Source: Archangium violaceum Cb vi76
GTDB taxonomy: Bacteria; Myxococcota; Myxococcia; Myxococcales; Myxococcaceae
Direction of reading: 5' to 3'
Assembly (NCBI RefSeq): GCF_000733295.1
Contig: NZ_JPMI01000033.1
Location: 1-64,000 of the forward strand
Length of the DNA: 64,000 nucleotides
In this document: positions 8,493 to 51,545 of the stretch, in pieces
How positions within the stretch are numbered: the first letter of the stretch is position 1
How the letters are laid out: every line of letters starts with the position of its first letter
Program-made: the position numbers and the translations under genes
The notes under the pieces: model-generated
The model's input: the letters and a program-made list of their open reading frames with translations, nothing else
Databases searched by the model: none
What the model was told of the DNA's origin: nothing

Positions 8493-9508
8493 GGCTGGAC
8501 TCCCGCCCAGTAGGCGATGGCCGCGGCGGAGAGCTGCACCGCCTTGCGGAACATGGGGGGATTCAGCAAGTCCATGGTGTCCTTCTCGTTGTGGTAGCCG
8601 GGGTTGCGGAAGTAGGCCGTGTCACTGATGAAGACGGCCTCGTGGCCGCGCAGCCAGAAGGGGCCGTGGTCACTGCGCAGCAGCGGGGCGTTGCCGGGGT
8701 TGTTGCCCAGGCCACTGGCCACCACGCCGAACGTGCGCATGGTGTCGAACGACTCGTTGAGCGCCATGAACTCGTTGACGCGCTCCAGGGAGTTGTCGTT
8801 GCCGATCACCGCCAGGAAGTTGGCCTCGGAGGGAGCGGGCAACCCGAGGGAGGTCTGCTGCGAGCCCGGGGTATCGTTGTAGTAGCCCAGGCTGTCGAAG
8901 TTCACCGTCAGCACCACTTCCTTGCTGCTCCCGAGCGACTCCACGTAGCGGTGGCTGCCCACGTAGCCCAGCTCCTCGAGGTCGAAGCCCACGAAGCGCA
9001 GCGTGCGGTCGAACTTGTACTGGGACAGGACGCGCGCCAGCTCCAGCACCGCGGCCACGCCCGTGCTGTTGTCATCCGCCGCCGCGTAGTAGACGTCGAA
9101 GTGGGCGGAGATGAGGATGACCTCCTCCGGGTACTTCACGCCCTTGTACTCGGCGATGACGTTGGAGACGGTCAGCAGATCCTTGGCCACCACCTCGCGG
9201 CGCACCGGAAGGTCCAACTGCTCGAGCCGCCGCTGCATGTACTCACCCGCCTTCTCGTGGGTGAGGTTGCACAGCTCCGGGTAGACGGAGGTGTTGGGGC
9301 CCAGCAGCTCGCAGTCAAACGGCTTCTCGGACTTGTGCTCCGCCACCAGGTCGGCCACGGTGCCCATCAGCCGGTCCTGGTCGATCTGACTGGCGATCTC
9401 CTCGAGGACGGGGAGCTTGGACTCATCCAGCGGGGTGACGGGCGTACAGGCGGAGGCGCCCAGCAGGGCCGCCGCGAGCAACATCGGACGGGGAAAAGAG
9501 CGGTTCAC
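8489..9508 (-). CDS. M28-family zinc peptidase, lipoprotein
   Basis: 339-aa metallopeptidase with the M28 (aminopeptidase Y/S) ligand set: H136 in SAHFD, the Asp pair of ADDNSTG near 145, catalytic Glu in DLEELG near 178, Asp in NFDSLG near 205, and a late His in PGYHNEKDT. The N-terminus MNRSFPRPMLLAAALLGASAC reads as a lipoprotein signal with Cys at 21, so it is probably anchored in the envelope and trims peptides there. The GTG start at 9508 overlaps the preceding stop (GTGA) and has GGGAG 7 nt upstream. The frame is open further upstream, but that part is antisense-like and lies within the preceding gene. Confidence 0.87.
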   Translation of the reverse strand: MNRSFPRPMLLAAALLGASACTPVTPLDESKLPVLEEIASQIDQDRLMGTVADLVAEHKSEKPFDCELLGPNTSVYPELCNLTHEKAGEYMQRRLEQLDLPVRREVVAKDLLTVSNVIAEYKGVKYPEEVILISAHFDVYYAAADDNSTGVAAVLELARVLSQYKFDRTLRFVGFDLEELGYVGSHRYVESLGSSKEVVLTVNFDSLGYYNDTPGSQQTSLGLPAPSEANFLAVIGNDNSLERVNEFMALNESFDTMRTFGVVASGLGNNPGNAPLLRSDHGPFWLRGHEAVFISDTAYFRNPGYHNEKDTMDLLNPPMFRKAVQLSAAAIAYWAGVQP

Positions 9509-10083
9509 AGGGAGACTCCCACGCGAAGCAGGGTGACGCGGATGACGGCAGAGGCGCCCAGGGCCGGCCCGCTCGCACCGAAGTTGAACTCCAGGCCGCT
9601 CAGCATCACACGGCCCAGGTGGAAGCGGAGCGGCGCCGCGCCGAAGCCGAAGTACCAGGGGCCCACCATGTCCTTCTCCAGGTTGCCGCCGTCGTTGTCC
9701 GCCAGCAGCGGGTAGAGGCTCGCCATGCCGCCCACGCCGAACTCGGGACCCACCAGGCCCTCCCAGATGCCGAGCCGGGCCGACAGCCTGGCCTGCGCAT
9801 AGACCTCCAGGGGCATGCTCCTCAGCCTGGTGGGCAGGCCGCCACGCACACCACCGCCAACCCACACCCGGCTCCAGAATCCCTCGGACGCCAGGGCACG
9901 GCTGTAGGCCAGATCCGCCGTGTAGACGGTGGGCGAGAGGCTGTAGAACGAGGCATAGGCGATGCTGGTCGCCCCGAGCGAAAGCTCATGCGCCGGAGAC
10001 TTCTTCTCGGGGGACTCGGCCAGCGCGGGCGGGGCCAGCAGCGCCACGCAGGCCGCCATCCACTTCATCCAGTTCTGCTTCAT
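9505..10083 (-). CDS. Secreted, outer-membrane barrel-like hypothetical protein
   Basis: 192-aa protein with a signal peptide (MKQNWMKWMAACVALLAPPALA, likely cut after residue 22). It has amphipathic beta-rich segments and a C-terminus of LLRVGVSL. It is the first gene of the operon whose second gene is the M28 lipoprotein, joined by a 4-nt GTGA overlap. AGGAG lies about 12 nt before the ATG, a loose spacing. Family not recognised. It diverges from the lipopeptide synthetase genes, so the 211-bp gap at 10084-10294 should hold promoters for both directions. Confidence 0.75.
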   Translation of the reverse strand: MKQNWMKWMAACVALLAPPALAESPEKKSPAHELSLGATSIAYASFYSLSPTVYTADLAYSRALASEGFWSRVWVGGGVRGGLPTRLRSMPLEVYAQARLSARLGIWEGLVGPEFGVGGMASLYPLLADNDGGNLEKDMVGPWYFGFGAAPLRFHLGRVMLSGLEFNFGASGPALGASAVIRVTLLRVGVSL

Positions 10084-10191
10084 GTCGGGGGCTTGCTCCT
10101 GAGCGGATTCCGGACGTGCGGGGACCTGCCGCCACTGCCTCTAGCCGCCTCCGCCACCACACCCCTGGAAACTTGCGTCAGTATTCGACGG

Positions 10192-10205
10192 CAGAATAGC
10201 TTCTG
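10192..10205. promoter_or_regulatory. Small inverted repeat in the divergent promoter region
   Basis: CAGAA-TAGC-TTCTG, a 5-bp-arm palindrome. It lies between two near-direct repeats, CAGTATTCGA (from about 10179) and CAGTATCGAA (from about 10208). Such clustering fits a regulator-binding region, but the arms are short. Confidence 0.3.
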
Positions 10206-10229
10206 TCCAGTATCGAAACAGGAACGTCA

Positions 10230-10251
10230 CAACAGGTAGCACTACCTGTTG
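10230..10251. promoter_or_regulatory. Perfect 10-bp-arm inverted repeat, probable operator of the lipopeptide operon
   Basis: Arms CAACAGGTAG (10230-10239) and CTACCTGTTG (10242-10251) flank a 2-nt spacer. The site ends 43 nt before the ATG of the loading synthetase, where an operator or leader element would lie. The short spacer favours a dimeric repressor or activator site over an RNA hairpin. No regulator gene was recognised in the window. Confidence 0.55.
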
Positions 10252-10294
10252 GGATGTTTTGCCCACGCCGGACGAGCCCGGCGGAGACATCGCG

Positions 10295-12360
10295 ATGCGC
10301 CCCCCCCAGAGTGAGCCTGCGACCCTCGTGGATTTGGTGGAGGCGCGCGCCTCCGTAGCGCCGGATCAGCGGCTGTACACCTTCCTGGAGGACTCCGAGG
10401 GCGACGAGTCCACGATGACGTACGCGCAACTGGATTACCGTGCGCGGCTCATCGCGGCGGAGCTCCAGAAGGTGGCGAAGCCGGGGGACCGGGTGATGAT
10501 GCTCTACCCACCGGGTCTCGAGTACATCGCCGGATTCTTCGGGTGCCTCTACGCGGGCATGGTGGCGGTGCCGGCCTACCCGCCGGATCCGATGCGGCTG
10601 GAGCGGACGCTGCCCCGGCTGCGCGCGATCATCCAGGACGCGCAGGCCTCGGTGGTGCTCACCGTGGCCTTCATCCACGGCATGGGCGAGTTCCTCTTCG
10701 AGCAGGCGCCGGATCTGCGCGCTCTGCACTGGATGGCCACGGACGACCTGCCCACGGAGGGGCAGCCGGCGTGGAAGCGGCCGGATCCGCTGCGGCGCGA
10801 GTCGCTGGCCTTCCTCCAGTACACCTCGGGCTCCACGGGCACGCCCAAGGGGGTCATGCTCAGCCATGGCAACCTGTTGCATAACCTCGAGTGCATCAGC
10901 CGCGCCTTCGGGACGACGAAGGACTCGGTGGGCGTCATCTGGCTGCCGCCGTACCACGACATGGGGCTGATCGGCGGCATCCTCCAGCCGCTGTACCGGG
11001 GCTTCCCGGTGGCGCTGTTGTCGCCGCTGACGTTCCTCAAGCAGCCGCGCCGCTGGCTGCAGGCCGTCTCGCGCTTCGGCGCCACGGTGAGTGGTGGGCC
11101 CAACTTCGCCTACGACCTGGCCGTGCGGAAGATGACGCCGCAGGAGCGCGCGGAGCTGGACCTGAGCCGCTGGAAGGTGGCCTTCAGTGGCGCCGAGCCG
11201 GTGCGCACCGAGACGCTGGAGCGCTTCATGGAGGCCTTCGGGCCCCAGGGCTTCAAGCGCGAGGCCATCTACCCCTGCTACGGCCTGGCCGAGGGCACGC
11301 TCATCGCCTCGGGTGGAGACGCCGCGAAGCCGCCGCTGGTGATGTCGCTGCGGGCCTCGGCGCTGGCGCGCAACGAGGTGGTGACGGCGGACACGGCGGA
11401 CTCGGACGCGCGGCTGATGGTGGGCTGCGGCCAGACGATGCCGGACCAGGAGCTGCTCATCGCGGACCTGGAGAACTCGCGGCGGTGCGCACCGGGCCGG
11501 GTGGGTGAAATCTGGGTGCGCGGCCCGAGCGTCGCGCTGGGCTACTGGCAGCGGGACGAGGAGACGCGGCACACCTTCCACGGCCAGTTGAGCGACAGCG
11601 GCGAGGGCCCCTGGCTGCGCACGGGAGACCTGGGCTTCCTGCGCGAGGATGGGGAGTTGTTCGTCACCGGCCGGCTCAAGGACCTCATCATCATCCGCGG
11701 GCGCAACCACTACCCGCAGGACATCGAGATGACGGTGGAGCAGAGCCACCCGGCGCTGCGTCCGGGGTGCGGCGCGGCCTTCGCCCTGGACGTGGAGGGC
11801 GAGGAGCGGCTGGTGATGGTGCAGGAGGTGGATCCGCGCAAGCTGCCGGACCCGCCCGAGTCCCTGGTGGGCATCATCCGCCAGCGCGTGGCGGAGCTGC
11901 ACGAGCTGCAACTGCACTCGGTGGTGCTCATCGAGCCGGGCTCCATTCCGAAGACGTCCAGCGGGAAGATTCAACGCCGCGCCTGCCGCGCGAGCCTGCT
12001 CGCGGGCGAGCTGCGTCCGGTGCTGTCGTGGGAGGAGTCGGCGCAGGAGCCCGTGGTGGCCCAGGCCGCGGCGGCGCCCGTGGTGGCGGACCCGGGCCCG
12101 GTGGCGGACGAGAACGTGGAGGCCTGGCTGCTGGAGCGGCTGCCCGCGCTGCTGCGGGTGCGCCGTGAGGAGGTGGACGCCTCGGTGCCCCTCACCCGCA
12201 TGGGCCTGGACTCGATGGCCTCGGTGGAGATGACGGGGGAGATCGAGCGGGTGTTCGGCGTGAGCCTGCCCATGGAGGCCCTGCTCCAGGGCCCGAGCAC
12301 GGCCGAGCTGGCGCGCCTCATCGTCGCCCGGCGCGAGGAGTCCTCGGCGCCGCGCATCAC
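10295..12360 (+). other. Loading unit: FAAL + ACP
   Basis: The ligase activates a free fatty acid as acyl-AMP and passes it to the adjacent ACP. The FAAL branch is indicated by the insertion-type segment around PRRWLQAVSRFGATVSGGPN and by the following ACP. Chain length cannot be read from sequence. Confidence 0.9.
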
Positions 12361-15300
12361 CATTGCCCGCCGGGCCTCGGGCGTGGAGCTGCCGCTGTCG
12401 TTCGCCCAGCAGCGGCTGTGGTTCCTGGACCAGCTCGAGCCGGGCAACGCCTTCTACAACATCCCCACGGCGCTGCGGCTCGAGGGCACGCTGGACGTGG
12501 GGGCCCTGGAGCGGAGCTTCGCCGCGCTCCTGAAGCGCCACGAGTCGCTGCGGACCACGGTGAGCACCGTCGATGGCCGGGCGTCCCAGGTCATCGCCCC
12601 GGAGGCGAGCCTGCCCCTGCCGGTGGTGGACCTGTCCGCGCTGCCGGAGTCCGCTCGCCGGGAGGAGGCGCACCGGCTCATCGCCGAGGAGGCGCGCAAG
12701 CCGTTCGACCTGGCGCGAGGGCCGCTGCTGCGCGTGACGCTGCTGAAGCTGGGCGAGCGCGAGCACCTGCTGCTGGCGACGATGCACCACATCCTCTCGG
12801 ATGGCTGGTCCATGGGCGTGCTCGTGCGCGAGCTGGCCCAGGTCTACGAGGCCCTCCAGGCGGGTAGGGCCCCGGCGCTGCCGGAGCTGCCCATCCAGTA
12901 CGCCGACTACGCGCTGTGGCTGCGCGGGTGGATGCAGGGCGAGGTGCTCGAGTCGCAGCTGTCCTGGTGGCGGAAGTACCTCGCGGGGGCGCCGCCGGTG
13001 CTGGAGCTGCCCACGGACAGGCCGCGCGCGGCGGTGCAGACGTACCGGGGCGCGAAGCTGCCGGTGCACCTGCCGCGAGAGCTGGCCGAGGGCCTCGAGG
13101 CGCTGAGCCTGCGCGAGGGCGTGACGCCCTTCATGGCGCTGCTGGCGGCCTTCAAGGTGCTGCTGCACCGCTGCTCGGGACAGAGTGACCTGACGGTGGG
13201 CACGCCCATCGCGGGCCGCGAGCGCCCGGAGACGCACGGGCTCATCGGCCTGTTCGTCAACACGCTGGTGCTGCGCACGAACCTGGAGGCCGAGCCCACC
13301 TTCCGCGAGCTGCTCCAGCGCGTGCGCGAGGGAGCGCTCGGGGCCTATGCCCACCAGGACGTCCCCTTCGAGAAGCTCGTGGACGAGCTCCAGCCGGTGC
13401 GAGACCTGAGCCGCACGCCGCTGTTCCAGGCGATGTTCGTGCTGCAGAACGCCCAGGGCGCGCTCCCGGCGATGCCCGGCCTGCGCCTGAGCACCGAGGA
13501 CACGCACACGGGCACGGCGATGTTCGACCTGCACCTGTCCCTGTCCCGCGAGGAACAGGGGCTGGTTGGCGCGTTCGAGTACAACACCGATCTCTTCGAC
13601 GCCTCCACCATCACCCGGCTCGGGATGTACCTGACGAACCTGCTGAAGGGCATCGTCGCCGACCCCGGCCAGCGCATCTCCCGTCTGCCGATGCTGCCCG
13701 AGGAGGAGCGCAAGCGCGTCCTGGTGGACTGGAACCAGACGGCGCTCCCGCGTCCCCCCGAGGCCCGCCTGCACCTGATGGTCGAGCAGCAGGTGGACCG
13801 CACGCCCGATGCCGTGGCCGTCACCTACGAGGGCCAGAGCCTCACCTACCGTCAGCTCGATCAGCGCGCCAACCAGCTCGCCCACCACCTGCTCTCGCTG
13901 GGCGTGGGGCCGGAGATTCCCGTCGGCGTCTGCACCGACCGCTCCATCGAGATGGTCGTGGCCCTGCTCGGCATCCTCAAGGCCGGTAGCGCGTACGTGC
14001 CCATCGATCCCAGCTATCCCCAGGATCGCCTCGCGTACATGCTCCAGGACTCCAACGTGCGCGTGCTGCTCACCCAGCAGCATCTCGTGGAGCGGCTGCC
14101 CGCCTCTTCGGCGACGCGCATGTGCCTGGATTCCCAGTGGAGCCAGATCGCCGCGCACGGCGACGCGCGGCCCCAGGTTCCGGTCCACGCCCAGGGCCTC
14201 GCGTACATCATCTATACGTCCGGCTCCACCGGCCGCCCCAAGGGCGCCATGAACTTCCACCAGGCCATCTGCAACCGCCTGCTCTGGATGCAGGAGGCCT
14301 ATGGCCTCGGTGCCCAGGACTCCGTCCTGCAGAAGACCCCGTTCAGCTTCGACGTGTCCGTCTGGGAGTTCTTCTGGACCCTCATGACGGGTGCGCGGCT
14401 CGTGGTCGCGAAGCCCGGTGGCCACCAGGATGCCGCCTACCTGGTGGACCTCATCCAGCGCGAGCGCATCACCACGCTGCACTTCGTGCCCTCCATGCTC
14501 CAGGTGTTCCTGGAGCAGCCGGGCGTGGAGCAGTGCCGTGGCCTGAAGCGCGTCATCTGCAGCGGTGAGGCCCTCGCCGTGGAGCACGTGGAGCGCTTCC
14601 ACTCCAAGCTGAAGGCCGGGCTGCACAACCTCTACGGCCCCACCGAGGCCGCCGTCGACGTGACGTTCTGGGAGTGCAAGCCGGGCGACAAGCGCCGCTC
14701 CATTCCCATCGGCCGCCCTGTCTCCAACACACAGATGTACGTGCTGGATGGCCAGATGAACCCGGTGCCGGTGGGCGTGGCCGGTGAGCTGTACATCGGC
14801 GGCGTGCAGCCGGCCCGCGGCTACTGGAACCGGCCCGAGCTGACGGCCGAGAAATTCGTCCCGGACCCGTACACCTCCGAGCCCGGCGCGCGCCTGTACC
14901 GCACCGGAGACCTCGCCCGGTTCCTGTCCAGCGGTGAGATCGAGTACCTGGGCCGCATCGACAACCAGGTGAAGGTGCGCGGCTTCCGCATCGAGCTGGG
15001 GGAGATCGAATCCGCCCTGCTCCAGCACCCGGCCCTCAAGGAGGCCGTGGTGGTGGCCCGCGAGGACTCTCCGGGCGACAAGCGCCTCGTGGCGTACTTC
15101 GTGGCGGCCGGCCAGGAGCCCACGCGCGACGAGCTGCGTGCGCACCTCGGGAAGCTGCTCCCCGAGTACATGGTGCCGATGGCCTTCGTGCCCCTGGCGG
15201 CCATGCCCCTGTCTCCCAACGGCAAGCTCGACCGCAAGCTGCTCCCCGCGCCCCAGTTCGCCCGCCCGGAGCGCGCCTACGTCGCGCCGGAGACGCACGA

Positions 15301-18300
15301 GGAGAAGGTGCTCGCCACCCTCTTCGCCCAGGTGCTCGGCCTGGAGCAGGTGGGCGCCGAGGACAACTTCTTCGAGCTGGGCGGTGACTCCATCCGCAGC
15401 ATCCCCGTCGTCGCCCGCGCCGGTCAGCAGGGGCTGCGCTTCAGCGTGGCGCAGCTCTTCCAGAACCCCACGCCGCGGGCACTGGCTCGCGCGCTGGGCC
15501 AGGAGACCGCGCGTCACGAGCAGACCCCGCGCACCTCGCCCTTCAGCCTGGTGTCCGAGCAGGACCGGCGCCTGCTGCCCGAGGGCCTCGAGGACGCCTT
15601 TCCCATGAGCTCGCTCCAGCTCGGCATGGTGTTCCACGCCGAGCTGAACCCGGAGAAGGCCGTCTACCTCAACGTCAACTACGTCCGGCTCAAGGGCCGC
15701 TTCGAGCGCGGAGCCATGGAGCAGGCGCTGGCGGACATCACCGCCCGGCACGCCATCCTCCGCACCAGCTACGCGCTGACCGGCTACTCCGAGCCGTTCC
15801 AGCTCATCCACCGCGCCGCCTGGCTCCCGCTCACCGTGAAGGATCTGCGCGGCCAGGGCGCGGAGCAGCAGGAGTCCGTGCTCTCGGCCCACTACGCCGC
15901 CGAGCACCAGCAGCGCTTCGACCTGACGCGGCCTCCGCTGCTGCGCTGCACGGCGCACCTGCTCTCCGAGGACACCTTCGAGTTCGGGTGGACCGAGCAC
16001 CACGTCATCGGCGACGGCTGGAGCATCAACTCCCTCATCGCCGAGCTCTTCGAGCACTACCTGGCGCACCTGGAGGGCAAGCCGCCCGCCGTGGCGCCGC
16101 TGCCGGAGCAGTCCTTCCGCGACTTCATCGTCATGGAGCGCGAGGCCATGCGCGGTGAGGCCACCCGGGCCTTCTGGGCCGGCCAGGTGAAGGGGCTCGT
16201 CCCCGGCGCGCTCACGCGCTGGCCGCACCCCGCCGAGAACCGTCCGGCGTCCGCCTTCCACCAGCAGCGCGTCCGCATCTCCTCCGAGCTCTCCGAATCG
16301 CTCAAGCAGGTGGCCCGCCGCGCGGGGGTCCCCATCAAGACGGTGCTGCTCGCCGCGCACGTCCGGGTGATGGGCCAGCTCGCCGCCCAGCGGGACGTCG
16401 TCACCGGCCTCGTGTGCAACGGGCGCCCGGAGACGGCGGACGGAGATCAGGTGAAGGGCCTGTTCCTCAACACCCTGCCCTTCCGGATGCAGTTGGAGCC
16501 GGGCCGCAGCTGGATGGAGCTCGTCCAGGAGACCTTCCGCCACGAGCGCGACCTGCTCCCGCACCGCCGCTTCCCGCTCAGCGAGGTGCAGCGCGCCGCG
16601 CCCGGCGTGCAGCTCTTCGAGACGATGTTCGACTTCACCCACTTCCACATGTACCGCAAGGTCATGGACCGGGGCGGGCTGGAGCTGCTCGGCTCGAGTG
16701 AGTTCGCTCGCACCAACTTCGCCCTCGCGGTGGAGGCGGGCCTCGACTTCGTCACCTCGGACGTGCGGGTGCAGCTCTACTACGACCCGAGCGACCTGCC
16801 GGATGCGCAGATGGAGGCGCTCGCGGGCCACTACGCCGCGGCGCTCGAGCAGCTCGCCCGCGACCCCTCGGTCCGCCACGACGCCCAGCCGCTCCTGCCG
16901 GAAGCCGAGCGCAAGCGCGTGCTGGTGGAGTGGAACCAGACGGCCCTGCCTCGTCCCGCCGAGGCCCGCCTGCACCTGATGGTCGAGCAGCAGGTGGACC
17001 GCACACCGGATGCCCTCGCCGTCACGTACGAGGGCCAGAGCCTCACCTACCGGGAGCTCGATCAGCGCGCCAACCAGCTCGCCCACCACCTGCTCTCGCT
17101 GGGTGTCGGGCCCGAGGTTCCGGTGGGCGTCTGCACTGACCGCTCCATCGAGATGGTCGTGGCCCTGCTCGGCATCCTCAAGGCCGGTGGCGCCTACGTG
17201 CCGCTCGACCCGGGCTACCCGCAGGACCGCCTCGCGTACATGCTCCAGGACTCGAGCGTGCGCGTGCTGCTCACCCAGCAGCACCTCGTGGAGCGGCTGC
17301 CCGCCTCCGCCGCCACGCGCGTGTGCCTCGACTCGCAGTGGAACCAGATCGCGGCGCACAGCAGCGCCCGGCCCCAGGTCCCGGTCGAGGCCCAGGGCCT
17401 CGCGTACATCATCTACACCTCGGGCTCCACGGGCCGTCCCAAGGGCGCGATGAACTTCCATCAGGCCATCTGCAACCGCCTGCTCTGGATGCAGGAGGCC
17501 TACGGCCTGGGGACGCAGGACTCCGTCCTTCAGAAGACGCCGTTCAGCTTCGACGTGTCCGTCTGGGAGTTCTTCTGGACCCTGATGACCGGCGCCCGCC
17601 TCGTGGTGGCGAAGCCCGGTGGGCATCAGGACCCGGGCTACCTGGTGGACCTCATCCAGCGTGAGCGCATCACCACGCTGCACTTCGTGCCCTCCATGCT
17701 CCAGGTCTTCATGGAGCAGTCGGGCGTGGAGCAGTGCCGTGGTCTGAAGCGCGTCATCTGCAGCGGCGAGGCGCTCGGAGCCGAGCTGGTGGAGCGCTTC
17801 CACGGCAAGCTGGGCGCGGAGCTGCACAACCTCTACGGCCCCACCGAGGCCGCCGTGGACGTGACGTTCTTCCAGTGCAAGCCGGGCGACAAGCGCCGCT
17901 CCATCCCCATCGGCCGGCCTGTCTCCAATACGCAGATGTACGTGCTGGACGGCAACATGCATCCGGTGCCCGTGGGTGTCGCGGGCGAGCTCTTCATCGG
18001 CGGCGTGCAGCCGGCCCGTGGCTACTGGAACCGGCCCGAGCTGACGGCCGAGAAGTTCATCCCAGACCCGTACTCCAGCCAGCCCGGCGCGCGCCTGTAC
18101 CGCACCGGAGACCTCGCCCGGTTCCTGCCGGACGGGGAGATCGATTACCTGGGCCGCATCGACAACCAGGTGAAGATCCGCGGCTTCCGCATCGAGCTGG
18201 GAGAGATCGAATCGGCCCTGCTGCAACACCCCGCCCTCAAGGAAACCGTGGTCGTCGCCCGGGAGGATGTCCCGGGTGACAAGCGGCTGGTCGCCTACTA

Positions 18301-18839
18301 CGTGGCAACCGGGCAGGCGCCCTCGCTGGAGGAACTGCGCGCCCACCTGGGCCAGCGGCTCCCCGAGCACATGGTGCCCGCGGCCTTCGTGCCCTTGGAG
18401 GTCATGCCGCTCTCCCCCAACGGCAAGCTGGACCGCAAGGCGCTGCCTGCCCCGGAGGGACTGCGCCTCCAGTCCGATACGCCCTTCGTGGAGCCCCGGA
18501 CCGAGCTGGAGCGCAACCTCGCGCGTCTGTGGCAGGAGGTGCTCGGCGTGGCGAAGGTCGGGGTCGACGACCGATTCTTCGACGTCGGTGGCAACTCGCT
18601 CCTGCTCGTCCGGGCGCATGGTCGGCTGCGAGCCGAGCTGGGCCTTGAAATCACCCTGACCGAACTCTTCAAATACCCGTCCATCAGCGCGCTCGCGGCG
18701 TACCTCGCCGGACGCACGACCGAGCCAGACTTGCGACAGGGGAGTCAGGAGCGCGCTGATAATCGCAGGACGCTGCTCGAGCAGAGACGGCGTGTACGTA
18801 GAGCAGGCCGCGCCGAGCAGGCTACCGAGGAAACGCCGG

Positions 18840-18847
<8 letters not shown>
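10295..18847 (+). CDS. Lipopeptide synthetase 1: FAAL-ACP-C-A(Ser)-PCP-C-A(Ser)-PCP
   Basis: 2850-aa initiating synthetase. Domains by rough residue: fatty acyl-AMP ligase 10-570 (YTSGSTGTPKG from 176; FAAL-type segment ending GGPNFAY), ACP 605-680 (GLDSMAS), C 697-1128 (MHHILSDGWS), A 1145-1650, PCP 1665-1735 (LGGDSIRSI), C 1755-2200 (FPMSSLQLGMVFH, EHHVIGDGWS), A 2212-2715, PCP 2728-2808 (VGGNSLLLV) and a basic tail. Both A pockets read D-V-W-H-I-S-L-V-D, a serine code. The product would be an N-acyl-Ser-Ser thioester. ATG at 10295 is chosen for GGAG 8 nt upstream; a TTG at 10259 is the alternative. The gene ends with an 8-nt overlap into the next synthetase. Confidence 0.95.
12385..15530 (+). 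other. Module 1 (C-A-PCP), serine
   Basis: Pocket D-V-W-H-I-S-L-V-D, matching EntF-like serine codes. The condensation domain accepts the fatty acyl chain. The carrier has GGDSI, a form usually found before epimerising or dual condensation domains; the next C domain is of an unusual branch. Confidence 0.85.
15560..18715 (+). other. Module 2 (C-A-PCP), serine
   Basis: The condensation domain begins LEDAFPMSSLQLGMVFH, unlike the SFAQQRLWFLDQL start of the ordinary C domains here, but keeps EHHVIGDG. The adenylation domain is nearly identical to that of module 1 with the same Ser code, so it probably arose by duplication. Confidence 0.85.
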
Positions 18848-31538
<12,691 letters not shown>

Positions 31539-31541
31539 AAA

Positions 31542-51541
<20,000 letters not shown>

Positions 51542-51545
<4 letters not shown>

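Noticed and set aside
9509-9865. N-terminal extension of the M28 peptidase
   Set aside because: It overlaps the preceding operon gene in another frame. The GTG at 9508 gives a clean lipoprotein signal and a coupled overlap.
10173-10201. Sigma-70-like promoter (TTGCGT with an AT-rich -10)
   Set aside because: The best -10 match (AGAATA) is only 14 nt away and weak; not enough to call.
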